Assembly (NCBI RefSeq): GCF_002904335.1
Contig: NZ_PPHF01000118.1
Span: 22,604 to 86,603, forward strand
DNA from: Amycolatopsis sp. CA-126428
GTDB lineage: Bacteria; Actinomycetota; Actinomycetes; Mycobacteriales; Pseudonocardiaceae
Direction: 5' to 3'
Length of the DNA: 64,000 bases
Shown: one piece after another, positions 8,206-16,089 of the stretch
Layout: the number at the start of each line of letters is the position of its first letter
Numbering within the stretch: the first letter of the stretch is position 1
Position numbers and translations under genes: made by a program
The notes under the pieces: generated by a model
The model's input: the letters and a program-made list of their open reading frames with translations, nothing else
What the model was told of the DNA's origin: nothing
The model's database searches: none

Positions 8206-8827
8206 GTCGGCGAGGAACGCGTCGAGCCGGCGCCGGGAGCAGGCGAAAGAGAACCGGCGGCGGATCCTGGACGCGGCCCACGCCCTGTTCGTCACGCGCG
8301 GTTACGGCCGGACGACCATCGCCGACGTCGCCGCGGAGGCCGGGGTCGCCCCGGAGACGGTCTACTCGGCGTTCAAGAACAAGCCCGCGCTGCTGCACCG
8401 CGCGTGGGACGTGGCCGTGGGCGGGGACGACCAGGACGTGCCGCTGCTGGAGCGCCCCGAACTGCGGGCCGTCTTCGCCGAGCCCGACCTGCGGACCCGG
8501 TTCGCCGCGTTCGCCGTCTTCAACACGGCGGTGATGCGGCGGACCGCGAAGCTGCACCTGGCCGTGCGCGGCGCGGCGGCGAGTGAACCCGCGGCGGCGG
8601 TGATGCTCGAGGAGATCGACCGGCAGCGGCTGGCGGCGATGGCCGAGCACGCCAGGGCCGCCGCGGGCACCGGGCGGCTGGGGGTGTCCGAAGCCGAATG
8701 CCGGGACGTGCTGTGGTCCACGACGGACGGCACGCTGTGGCACCAGTTCGTCGAGCGGCGTGAGTGGTCCGACGAGCGCTACGCGGCTTGGCTCGGCCGG
8801 CTGTGGGGCGCGGTCCTGGTGGGTTGA
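8171..8827 (+). CDS. TetR-family regulator
   Basis: About 218 residues. The helix-turn-helix is plain (RRRILDAAHALFVTRGYG, then IADVAAEAGVAPETVYSAF near residues 30-70), followed by a divergent ligand domain. The nearest in-frame start before the DNA-binding domain is the ATG at 8171, which lies inside the divergent SnoaL-like gene; no ribosome site is obvious. The two genes therefore overlap at their 5' ends with no intergenic promoter region, which is unusual for a regulator and divergent target. It may be transcribed from within its neighbour or be poorly expressed. Confidence 0.72.
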   Translation: MARSAAVCRGSTSARNASSRRREQAKENRRRILDAAHALFVTRGYGRTTIADVAAEAGVAPETVYSAFKNKPALLHRAWDVAVGGDDQDVPLLERPELRAVFAEPDLRTRFAAFAVFNTAVMRRTAKLHLAVRGAAASEPAAAVMLEEIDRQRLAAMAEHARAAAGTGRLGVSEAECRDVLWSTTDGTLWHQFVERREWSDERYAAWLGRLWGAVLVG

Positions 8828-8856
8828 CCCGTGCTGAACACGCGCTTAACATTAAG

Positions 8857-8868
8857 TTGAAACTTCAA
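8857..8868. promoter_or_regulatory. Candidate operator ahead of the VOC gene
   Basis: TTGAA-AC-TTCAA inverted repeat in an AT-rich island 27 bases upstream of the VOC start codon. It overlaps a second short repeat, AAGTT-GA-AACTT. A MarR- or TetR-type site is possible; the TetR gene ends 30 bases upstream. Confidence 0.4.
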
Positions 8869-8895
8869 TCGAACTGCGCGCAGCACGGAGCCCCG

Positions 8896-9414
8896 ATGTC
8901 GATCTTCCGCCTGAACCACGCCGTGCTCTACGTCCGGGACCTGGCCGAAAGCGTGGCGTTCTACCGGGACGTGCTCGGCTTCGGGTACATCGACGGCGGC
9001 GACGCGCACCGGGGTGCGGCGTTCCTGCGGGCACCCGGGTCGGCCAACGACCACGACCTCGGCCTCTTCGAGATCGGCGCGGCCGCGGCGGATTCCGGGG
9101 CCGGGCGGACGTCGGTGGGGCTCTACCACCTCGCCTGGGAGGCCGACACCCTCGGGGACCTCGAGCGGCTCGCCGCCCGGCTCACCGAAGCGGGCGCGCT
9201 GGTCGGCTCGGCCGACCACGGAACCACGAAATCCTTGTACGCCAAGGATCCCAGTGGGCTGGAGTTCGAGGTCGTCTGGATCATCCCCCGCGAGCTGCTG
9301 ACCGACGAAGACCGCGCGAAGGGCGCGTCGACCGGGCACCTGGACCTCGCGCGGGAACTGGCGAAGTACGGTCCCGACGCGCGCAGCGGCGTCGGGATCT
9401 CCCGCACCTCCTAG
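8896..9414 (+). CDS. VOC-family metalloprotein (glyoxalase/dioxygenase fold)
   Basis: A 172-residue vicinal-oxygen-chelate protein. The first half opens with LNHAVLYVRDLAESVAFYRD and the second with VGLYHLAWEADTLGDLERL, giving the two beta-alpha-beta-beta-beta units. His in LNHAVL, His in YHLAWE and Glu in GLEFEVVW match the usual metal ligands, so it is probably an active metalloenzyme such as a catechol-type dioxygenase or glyoxalase relative. The ATG at 8896 follows a CGGAG ribosome site; a longer upstream frame is not needed. It shares its CTAG stop with the convergent DoxX gene. Confidence 0.87.
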   Translation: MSIFRLNHAVLYVRDLAESVAFYRDVLGFGYIDGGDAHRGAAFLRAPGSANDHDLGLFEIGAAAADSGAGRTSVGLYHLAWEADTLGDLERLAARLTEAGALVGSADHGTTKSLYAKDPSGLEFEVVWIIPRELLTDEDRAKGASTGHLDLARELAKYGPDARSGVGISRTS

Positions 9415-9854
9415 ACGTTCTGGACCTTCTGGACCGTGGCGCGCTCCGGTGCCGGCTCGGAAGACCGCTGCCGGACCGAAAGGTTGCCGAGCGCGAAGCG
9501 GCCCGCGCCGACGAACGCGATGAGCAGCAGCGACCAGCAGAACAGCACGGCCGCTTCGCCGCCGTTCTGGATCGGGAACAGGCCGGTCGGCAGGTGGACG
9601 ACGAAGTACGCGTAGGCCATCGAGCCGGAGCCGATCACCGCGGCGACCCGGGTGCCGAGCCCGACGCAGACGAGTACGCCGCACACGAGCTGGATGACCG
9701 CGGCCCACCAGCCGGGCCAGGACCCGACGGCGGCGGCGGACTTCGCGCCGAACAGGCCGAAGAGCGTCTTGAGGCCGTGGCAGGCGAAGAGGAAGCCGAC
9801 GATGATGCGGTAGAGCCCGAGGACGTGTTCGCGGGCCGGGTCCAGGCGGTGCAT
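9411..9854 (-). CDS. DoxX-family membrane protein
   Basis: A 147-residue protein with four membrane helices, including LYRIIVGFLFACHGLKTLFG, the DoxX signature start, and the loop LPTGLFPIQNGGEAAVLF. DoxX proteins occur with redox systems; mycobacterial relatives work with superoxide dismutase and thiol export, but many copies have no known role. The ATG at 9854 is preceded by GGAGGCACC. The C-terminal 25 residues are charged and cytoplasmic. Its stop codon shares CTAG with the VOC gene. Confidence 0.87.
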   Translation of the reverse strand: MHRLDPAREHVLGLYRIIVGFLFACHGLKTLFGLFGAKSAAAVGSWPGWWAAVIQLVCGVLVCVGLGTRVAAVIGSGSMAYAYFVVHLPTGLFPIQNGGEAAVLFCWSLLLIAFVGAGRFALGNLSVRQRSSEPAPERATVQKVQNV

Positions 9855-10228
9855 GGTGCCTCCGGGGAGCGGGGAGAGAGCAGCGGCGAACCGGCCGGTG
9901 GTGCGGCCGGCCGCGGTCGAATTCCGGTCACCCAGATATACCGGTCGTGGAGAGTTGCCACAAGCGCCAAATGTCGTGTAAGCGCGTTTCAAAAATGTTA
10001 ACTCGCTGGTCGTCGCGGTACCGCTGCCTTGTGGCGCAACGGAAAGCCGCCGTACGGGTGATCTTTCCCCAGTGGTCTGGACCGCGGAATAATCCGGCGC
10101 GCTCTTTCGGGATTATTTTCGAGTCTTTCGATGTGGCTGCTTAACAGTCGACTTAACAAAATGGTGGATCCGAATGTCGTATGCCACGCACCCGAATGAT
10201 GTGTTGATTCCCGGGATGCCGAGTCGGA
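9855..10228. other. Gap between DoxX and TetR genes
   Basis: The gap between these divergent genes runs to 10283; this first part should carry the DoxX promoter. The bases around 9930-10200 are richer in A and T than the surroundings. I see no reading frame with coding bias. The last 55 bases of the gap hold the TetR operator, listed separately. Confidence 0.4.
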
Positions 10229-10275
10229 CGAACGCGTTCGCGACGAACTTGCTCGTAACGAACATGTTCGTTACG
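10229..10275. promoter_or_regulatory. TetR operator pair
   Basis: A perfect 22-base palindrome at 10254-10275 with half-site CGTAACGAACA ends 8 bases before the TetR ATG. A second, 12-base palindrome CGAACGCGTTCG lies at 10229-10240. Both share the CGAAC half-site, suggesting cooperative binding of the downstream TetR protein. Confidence 0.82.
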
Positions 10276-10283
10276 GTGAGGGC

Positions 10284-10973
10284 ATGACTCCGGGAAGCAC
10301 CTACAACCGCCGGGAGCGCCCGGCGAAACCCGCGTTGACGCGCGAGGGCATCGTGGCGACCGCGGTCGCGGTGATGCGCGCCGAAGGCGTCGAGCGCGTC
10401 ACCATGCGCCGGCTGGCCAAGGAGCTCGACACCGGGCCGGCGTCGCTCTACGTCTACGTCAAGGACACCGAGGAACTGCACGCCGCGGTGCTCGACGAGC
10501 TGCTCGCCGAGGTCGGCCCGGCCGGCGAGGGCGACTGGCGCGAACGCCTGTGGGCGGTGCTGGACTCCTACCGCGCGGTGCTGTTCGCGCACCCCACCCT
10601 GGCCAGGGTCGCGCTGGTGACCCGGCTGAGCGGCCCGCACTACCTCGCGCTCGTCGAGGCCGTGCTCGCGCTGCTCGACGAGGGCGGCGTGGCGCCGGGG
10701 CAGGCCGCGTGGGCGGTCGACGTCCTGCTGCTGACCGCGACGGCGACGGCCGTCGAACACGGCACCCGCCGGGAGAAACCCGGCGCCGCCCGTGAACACG
10801 AGGAGATGACCGAGTCCCTGGCGGGTGTTTCGCCGCGGACCCACCCGCACATCGCCGCGCTCGGCCCCGATCTGGTGTCCGGGCCCGGCCCCGCCCGCGC
10901 GAGGTGGGCGTTCGACGCGCTGCTGAACGGTGCGCTCGCCACCCCGCGCCCCGGACCCGGGGAGACCCGATGA
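10284..10973 (+). CDS. TetR-family regulator of a flavin monooxygenase operon
   Basis: A 229-residue repressor. Residues 18-65 form the helix-turn-helix (MRRLAKELDTGPASLYVYV, the TetR/TetR_C-type version rather than AcrR-type). The C-terminal domain spans residues 75-215. The ATG is 8 bases after a perfect 22-base palindrome, so it should repress its own operon. Its TGA overlaps the ATG of the Tet(X)-like monooxygenase (ATGA), so the two are translated together. Family knowledge makes an aromatic or polyketide inducer plausible. Confidence 0.9.
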   Translation: MTPGSTYNRRERPAKPALTREGIVATAVAVMRAEGVERVTMRRLAKELDTGPASLYVYVKDTEELHAAVLDELLAEVGPAGEGDWRERLWAVLDSYRAVLFAHPTLARVALVTRLSGPHYLALVEAVLALLDEGGVAPGQAAWAVDVLLLTATATAVEHGTRREKPGAAREHEEMTESLAGVSPRTHPHIAALGPDLVSGPGPARARWAFDALLNGALATPRPGPGETR

Positions 10974-12073
10974 GCCCCTCCGTCACGATCGTCGGCGGTG
11001 GGCTGGGCGGCCTCACGCTGGCCCGGATCCTGCACACGCGCGGGATCCCGGCGGCCGTCTGCGAACTCGAAACCGGGCCGGCCGCCCGAGACCAGGGCGG
11101 CACGCTCGACCTCCACGAGGAATCCGGTCAGCGGGCGCTCGCCGAAGCCGGGCTGACGGCGGAGTTCCGCGCCGTCGTCCGCGAAGAGGGCGAGGCGCTG
11201 CGCATCCTCGACCGCCACGGTGCCGTCCGGTTCGAAGATGGCGCGGGCGAGGGCGGCGGGACGCGGCCGGAGGTCGACCGCGGCGAGCTCAAGCGGATCC
11301 TGGCCGGGTCGCTCCCGGAGGGCGTGGTCCGCTGGGGCGCCAAGGTGACCGCCGTGTCGCCGGGGAAGGTCACCTTGGCCACCGGCGACGTCCTGGAAGC
11401 GGACCTGGTGGTCGGCGCGGACGGCGCCTGGTCGAAGGTGCGGCCGGTGCTGTCCGGCGCCGTGCCGCGCTACTCCGGGCTGTCCTTCGTGGAGGCCCGG
11501 CTGTCCGACGTGGACGTCCGGCACCCGGCGGTGGCCGCGCTGGTCGGGCCGGGTTCGATGTTCGCGCTCGCCGAAGGGAAGGGGCTGATCGCCCAGCGCA
11601 CCGGCGGCGGCCGGATCCGGGTGTACGCCGCGGTCCGCACGGAGGACGCCGATGCCGTCACCGGGCTGGCCGAGCGGGACCGGCTGCTCGACGCCTTCGC
11701 CGGCTTCGCCCCCGGCCTGCGGGCGCTCGTCGCGGACAGCGAGGGTCCCCTGCTCCCGCGGCCGATCCACGCCCTGCCGGTCGGGCACCGCTGGGCGCGG
11801 GTGCCGGGGGTGACGCTGCTCGGCGACGCCGCGCACGTCATGTCGCCCTTCGCCGGCGAGGGCGCGAACCTCGCCATGCTCGACGCCACCGAGCTGGCCC
11901 TCGCGCTGGCGGACCACGACGACGTCGAAAGCGCTCTCTCGGCCTACGAAACCGCCATGTTCCCCCGGGCGGAAGCAGCCGCCCGGGACTCCGCGGACAA
12001 CCTCGAAGCGTGCTTCGCCGCCGGCGCGCCCGACGCGATGGTCGAGCAGATGACGCGCTTCGCCACGCGGTAA
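10970..12073 (+). CDS. Tet(X)-like FAD-dependent monooxygenase
   Basis: A 367-residue class A flavoprotein monooxygenase. The Rossmann GxGxxG is VTIVGGGLGGLTLARIL (residues 4-20). GGTLDLHEESGQRAL (about 44-58) matches the FAD-site segment of Tet(X) tetracycline destructases almost word for word. GADGAWSKVRP is the DG motif and GDAAHVMSPFAGEGANLAM the second FAD motif. The Tet(X)-like C-terminal helix is also present. It starts on ATGA overlap with the TetR gene. It likely hydroxylates a polycyclic or aromatic substrate with NADPH and O2; tetracycline inactivation is possible but not proven by sequence. Confidence 0.88.
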   Translation: MSPSVTIVGGGLGGLTLARILHTRGIPAAVCELETGPAARDQGGTLDLHEESGQRALAEAGLTAEFRAVVREEGEALRILDRHGAVRFEDGAGEGGGTRPEVDRGELKRILAGSLPEGVVRWGAKVTAVSPGKVTLATGDVLEADLVVGADGAWSKVRPVLSGAVPRYSGLSFVEARLSDVDVRHPAVAALVGPGSMFALAEGKGLIAQRTGGGRIRVYAAVRTEDADAVTGLAERDRLLDAFAGFAPGLRALVADSEGPLLPRPIHALPVGHRWARVPGVTLLGDAAHVMSPFAGEGANLAMLDATELALALADHDDVESALSAYETAMFPRAEAAARDSADNLEACFAAGAPDAMVEQMTRFATR

Positions 12074-12099
12074 TGACAGGACTGACGGAAGGAAAGCCC

Positions 12100-12762
12100 A
12101 TGGATTTCGACCTCCTGGACACCGGCGGCGGCGACCGCGCCGTGCTGGTCCTCCACGGTGGCGCCGGACCCCGCAGCGTCACCTCGATCGTCGAGCACTT
12201 CGCGCCGCGCGCCCGGGTGCTGGCGCCGACGCACCCGGGCTGGTCGGGCACCCCGCGCCCGGCCGCGTTCACCGGCGTCGACGACCTCGCCCTGGCCTAC
12301 CTCGACCTCCTCGACGACGAAGACCTGGCGGACGTCGTCGTGGTGGGCAGTTCGTTCGGCGGCTGGGTCGCGGCCGAACTGGCGGTGCGGGACCGCGGCC
12401 GCCGCCTCGGCCGGCTCGTCCTGCTCGACGCCATCGGCCCGGAGATCGCGGGCCGGCCGGTGCGGCTGCCGCAGCCGCCGCCCGGGGCGCCGGGCCCGGA
12501 CCCGGCCGATCTGGCCGCGATGCGGACCTACGCCGGTCCGGACCTCGCCGACCCGAAGCTGCTGCGCCGCCTCGCCCGGGTCCGGCTCCCGGCCCTGCTG
12601 ATCTGGGGCGAAGACGACGTCGTCGTCCCGCCGGCGTTCGGCAAGGCGTACGCGGCCGCGTTCGCCGACGCGCGGTTCGAGGTGGTGGCGGGCGCCGGGC
12701 ACCAGCCGGCGCTGCAGGCTCCGGAAAGGACGTTCGACTTGATCGACGAGTTCCTCGCCTAG
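12100..12762 (+). CDS. Alpha/beta hydrolase (Ser-nucleophile type)
   Basis: A compact 220-residue alpha/beta hydrolase. The nucleophile is Ser85 in VVGSSFGGWV, the acid lies in WGEDDVVVPP and the His in GAGHQPAL. The start is the ATG at 12100, preceded by GGAAGGAAAG; an ATG at 12073 that overlaps the monooxygenase stop (TAATG) gives a longer form. It follows the Tet(X)-like gene by 26 bases and is probably third in that TetR-controlled operon, where it could hydrolyse the oxidised product. Confidence 0.85.
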   Translation: MDFDLLDTGGGDRAVLVLHGGAGPRSVTSIVEHFAPRARVLAPTHPGWSGTPRPAAFTGVDDLALAYLDLLDDEDLADVVVVGSSFGGWVAAELAVRDRGRRLGRLVLLDAIGPEIAGRPVRLPQPPPGAPGPDPADLAAMRTYAGPDLADPKLLRRLARVRLPALLIWGEDDVVVPPAFGKAYAAAFADARFEVVAGAGHQPALQAPERTFDLIDEFLA

Positions 12763-12791
12763 CTTGAGGTGTCACCCCCTAAGGTGGCTCC

Positions 12792-14057
12792 ATGGTGGAC
12801 GAAGAAGCCGTCTCGGAGCGCATCCGGCAGATCGCCGCCACCCTCGAGGGCCGCGCGGGCGAACTCACCGGCGAGCTGGTCCAGCTGTACGCCACCGATC
12901 TGCCGCAGCTGGTCAACGACGACGAGCGCATGGTGAGCCTGCTGTCGGCGAGCGTGTACCAGAACATCGAGACCGCGCTGCAGATCTTCCGGCACGGCAT
13001 CGACCCGGCCGGCGTCGAGCCGCCGGCCGCGGCGGTCGAGTACGCGCGCCGGCTGGCGCAGCGCGGCACCCCGGTGTTCGACCTGATCCGGGCGTACGAC
13101 CTCGGGCAGGCCGCGATGCTCGACTTCGGGTTCCAGGAGTGCATCCGGCTGGTCGACGACGCGGCCCTGCTCGGCGCCATGATGCGCCGGCTGCTGCGGG
13201 TCGCCTACGAGTTCATCACCCGGGTCGTCCGCCAGCTCGTCGGCATCTACCAGGACGAACGCGACCGCTGGCTGCTCAACCGCAGTGCCGCGCGGGCGGC
13301 GAAGGTGGCGGACCTGCTCGACGGGAACGGCGAGCCGCCCGACGTCGACGCCGCGGAGGCGGTGATCGGCTACCGCCTGCGCGGCACGCACGTGGGCATG
13401 ATCGTCTGGCACGCCTCGGAGGCCTTCGTCGACGACGCGCTGTCGTTGCTGGAGTCGGTCGCGGGCGCGGTGTTCGAACGCGTCCACGGGCAGGGCCGTC
13501 CGCTGTTCGTGCCGCGTGACGAGGCCAGCGCGTGGGTGTGGCTGCCGCTCGCGCCGGGCGCGACGATCGGCCGGGCCCCCCTCGACGCGGCGCTCGCCGA
13601 AGCCGAAGCCGGCGTGCGGGTGACCGTCGGCGACCCGGGCACCGGGGTCGCCGGCTTCCGCGACACCCACCAGCAGGCCCGCCGGGTGCACGCGCTGGCG
13701 CTGGCCGCCGGGGAGCACTGCGACCGCGTGCTGACCTTCCGGGAGGTCGGCACGGTGGCGCTGATGACGAGCGACCTGAACGCGGCCCGCCTGTGGGTCG
13801 CGAGCACGCTCGGGCCGCTGGCCGCCGACGACGAGAACGGCAGCCGGTTGCGCGAGACGCTGCGGGTGTTCCTGACGACCGGCGGCAGCTACACGGCGGC
13901 GGCCGCGGAGCTGACGATGCACAAGAACTCGGTGCAGTACCGCGTCCGCAAGGCGCAGGAGCTGCTGCCGCGCGGCCTCGGGGAGGACCGGCTGGACGTC
14001 GAGCTGGCGCTCGCCCTGTGCCGCCGGCTGGGCTCGGCGGTGCTTTCCCCGGCGTGA
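12792..14057 (+). CDS. PucR/CdaR-type transcriptional regulator
   Basis: A 421-residue regulator. The first 180 residues are a helical sensory region seen in many actinobacterial PucR-like proteins (RsbRD-like; RHGIDPAGVEPPAAAVEYAR). The middle part, to about 350, is GGDEF-like (CdaR type). The C-terminal PucR helix-turn-helix is VFLTTGGSYTAAAAELTMHK plus NSVQYRVRKAQELL. The protein usually activates neighbouring catabolic genes. It follows the hydrolase gene by 29 bases on the same strand, so it may be the last gene of the monooxygenase operon or stand alone. Confidence 0.87.
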   Translation: MVDEEAVSERIRQIAATLEGRAGELTGELVQLYATDLPQLVNDDERMVSLLSASVYQNIETALQIFRHGIDPAGVEPPAAAVEYARRLAQRGTPVFDLIRAYDLGQAAMLDFGFQECIRLVDDAALLGAMMRRLLRVAYEFITRVVRQLVGIYQDERDRWLLNRSAARAAKVADLLDGNGEPPDVDAAEAVIGYRLRGTHVGMIVWHASEAFVDDALSLLESVAGAVFERVHGQGRPLFVPRDEASAWVWLPLAPGATIGRAPLDAALAEAEAGVRVTVGDPGTGVAGFRDTHQQARRVHALALAAGEHCDRVLTFREVGTVALMTSDLNAARLWVASTLGPLAADDENGSRLRETLRVFLTTGGSYTAAAAELTMHKNSVQYRVRKAQELLPRGLGEDRLDVELALALCRRLGSAVLSPA

Positions 14058-14143
14058 CTTTGGTGTCCCGGACCACCGGTGCCCAAGATCGTTGGGTCGC
14101 GGGCACGAAGCCTTGATCCGCCTTTTGGCCTAGTTTTCCGGCT

Positions 14144-14392
14144 ATGGGTGAGAACGGTGGAATGCTCGCGTTGGTGCGGCTACGCCGAGGCGTCGTCGGC
14201 GAAAGCAGACGCGTCTGCCACCTGATCCCGGTGCCCGCCGGCCCGGTGCCGGAGCACTTGACGGCTTTGTGCGGCGAGGCGATCTTCCCGGGCGAAGCCG
14301 AGGTGCTCGACGGGCTGTGCGGCATGCCGTGCCACGCGTGCCTGGTGCGCAGCGCCCCTTCGGGACAGGGCTTCCTGGCCAACGCGGGCTGA
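14144..14392 (+). CDS. Small Cys-rich actinobacterial protein
   Basis: An 82-residue protein I do not recognise by name. It contains four cysteines in LCGEAIF and GLCGMPCHACLV, with the CxxC spacing of a small zinc or metal site, and a segment CHLIPVPAG. GC3 bias is strong and the ATG stands in a short gap after the PucR gene, so it is likely a real gene. Similar short proteins with an LCG...CxxC pattern are widespread as hypotheticals in actinomycetes. No function is proposed. Confidence 0.6.
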   Translation: MGENGGMLALVRLRRGVVGESRRVCHLIPVPAGPVPEHLTALCGEAIFPGEAEVLDGLCGMPCHACLVRSAPSGQGFLANAG

Positions 14393-14440
14393 GGTGTTCG
14401 CGGGCTCGGCCGCGGGCCGCCGTGGCAGGATGGCGCGATC

Positions 14441-15064
14441 ATGGGGATCGACGACAAGCCGGTGGTGGTGCTGCTCGCCCACCCGCGACCCGGCAGCTTC
14501 AACCACGCGCTCGCCTCGCGAGTGGTCGCCGCGCTGGACCGGGCCGGGGTGCCGGTGCGGTTCCACGACCTGTACGCCGAAGGCTTCGACCCGGTCCTGA
14601 CCGCGGAAGAGGCCTACACCAGCGGGACCCGGGCGGAGGAGTTCCTCGCCGCCGAACCGGACCCGCTGGTGCGGCGGCACCGGGAAGAACTGGGGACCGC
14701 GGGCGGGCTCGTCGCGATCCACCCGAACTGGTGGGGCAAGCCGCCGGCGATCCTCAGCGGCTGGCTCGACCGGATCCTCGTCCCCGGCGTGGCCTACCGG
14801 CTCGACGACGCCGGCGGCGCGCCCGAGTCGCTGCTGTCCCTGCGGCGGGTGCTGGTGGTCAACACGTCGGACACCCCGGAGGAGCGGGAGCGGACGCTGT
14901 TCGGCGACCCGCTGGACGCGATCTGGCGGCGCTGCCTCGCGCCCTACCTGGGGGAGCCGGAGGTGCACCGGCTGGTGCTGCGGGTGGTGGCCGACGCCGG
15001 CGCGGCGCAGCGGGCCGCGTGGCTCGACGACGTCTCCTCGGAGGTGCGGCGCCTCTTCGGTTAG
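14441..15064 (+). CDS. NAD(P)H-dependent oxidoreductase, flavodoxin-like fold
   Basis: A 207-residue protein of the NQO1/MdaB/KefF group. VVLLAHPRPGSFNHALASRV is the phosphate-binding start, FHDLYAEGFDP is the second conserved strand, and HPNWWGKPPAILSGWLDRI is the FMN/quinone-site segment. It should carry FMN or FAD and reduce quinones or similar electrophiles with NAD(P)H in two-electron steps. It ends tail to tail with the beta-lactamase gene: its TAG and the opposing TAA overlap in TTAG. Confidence 0.9.
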   Translation: MGIDDKPVVVLLAHPRPGSFNHALASRVVAALDRAGVPVRFHDLYAEGFDPVLTAEEAYTSGTRAEEFLAAEPDPLVRRHREELGTAGGLVAIHPNWWGKPPAILSGWLDRILVPGVAYRLDDAGGAPESLLSLRRVLVVNTSDTPEERERTLFGDPLDAIWRRCLAPYLGEPEVHRLVLRVVADAGAAQRAAWLDDVSSEVRRLFG

Positions 15065-15978
15065 CTCCGGAAGGCGTCGAGGGCCAGCTTCGCGGCCTGC
15101 GCGATGAGCCGGTCGTCGTGGTCGGCCTTCTCGGCCTGGCGGCTGGACATGACGATCAGCACGATCGCCGCCCGCTCCGGCGGCCAGACGACCGCGATGT
15201 CGTTGCGCGTGGCGTAACTGCCGGTCCCGGTCTTGTCGGCGACCGCCCAGCCGGCCGGCGCGCCCGCCCGGATCAGGGCCGCGCCGGTCGTGTTGGCGCG
15301 CATCATGTCCGTGAGCACGGTCTGCTTCTCCGGCGGCAGCGCCGGGCCGAGGGCGAAGGCACGCAGGCTGCCGGCCATCGCGCGCGGGGTGCTCGTGTCC
15401 CGGACGTCGCCCGGCGCGAGATCGTTGAGGCCCGGTTCGATCCGGTCGACGTGGGTGGTCGTGTCGCCGACCCCGCGCAGTGCGGCCGCGAGCCCGGCCG
15501 GGCCGCCGAGCTCGCGGAACAGCAGGTTCGCGGCCGTGTTGTCGCTGTAGCGCAGGGCGGCGTCGATCGCCTCGCGCAGCGACAGGCCGGTGGTGACGTG
15601 CTTCTCGGTGACGGGGGAGTTCGGCTGCAGGTCGGCGCGGGTGTAGGTCAGCTTCTTCGCGAGCCCGTCGAGGCCGGTGCGCTGGAGGACGGCCCCGGCG
15701 GAGAACGCCTTGTGCGTCGAGGCGTAGCCGAAGCGCTCGTCGGCGCGGTGGGCGATCTCGCGGCCGGAGCCGGTGTCGAGGGCGTACACGCCGAGGCGGG
15801 CGTCGAAGTTGCGTTCGAGCGGGGCGAAATCCGGCTGCGGTGCTGCTGCCACTTCCGTCGCCGGTGCCGTCGCCGGTGCCGGTGGCGGTGCCGGCTTGGG
15901 TGCTTCCGCGGTGCAGGCGGCCAGCGGAACGAGGAGCAGCGCGGCGAGCGCGGCCCGCCGGGCTCGGGGGAACGGCAC
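15061..15978 (-). CDS. bla: Class A beta-lactamase, lipoprotein
   Basis: A 305-residue serine beta-lactamase. A lipobox LAAC (Cys22) follows the signal helix, so the enzyme is probably anchored to the outer face of the membrane. A proline/alanine linker precedes the catalytic domain. All class A motifs are present: Ser87-Thr-His-Lys90, Ser145-Asp-Asn147, Glu181-Pro-Gly-Leu-Asn185 (the Glu166 loop) and Lys249-Thr-Gly251. The GTG at 15978 is chosen for its GGAAGG ribosome site and for the signal peptide; an ATG at 16035 would add 19 charged residues. A divergent LysR gene and a T-N11-A site suggest AmpR/BlaA-like control. Confidence 0.95.
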   Translation of the reverse strand: MPFPRARRAALAALLLVPLAACTAEAPKPAPPPAPATAPATEVAAAPQPDFAPLERNFDARLGVYALDTGSGREIAHRADERFGYASTHKAFSAGAVLQRTGLDGLAKKLTYTRADLQPNSPVTEKHVTTGLSLREAIDAALRYSDNTAANLLFRELGGPAGLAAALRGVGDTTTHVDRIEPGLNDLAPGDVRDTSTPRAMAGSLRAFALGPALPPEKQTVLTDMMRANTTGAALIRAGAPAGWAVADKTGTGSYATRNDIAVVWPPERAAIVLIVMSSRQAEKADHDDRLIAQAAKLALDAFRS

Positions 15979-16063
15979 GAGGGCTTCCTTCCGGTCTTCT
16001 TGATCGTCCTCCGCAGTCTCACGACGTTCGTTCATGCTGTCCAAGACGGAACTGTGCGGTTTG

Positions 16064-16078
16064 ATGCCGAACCGGCAT
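16064..16078. promoter_or_regulatory. LysR-type T-N11-A operator
   Basis: Perfect palindrome ATGCCG-AAC-CGGCAT. It contains the canonical T-N11-A spacing of LysR binding sites and lies 11 bases before the LysR start, in the shared bla/LysR intergenic region. Confidence 0.8.
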
Positions 16079-16089
16079 AAGATGAGGTC

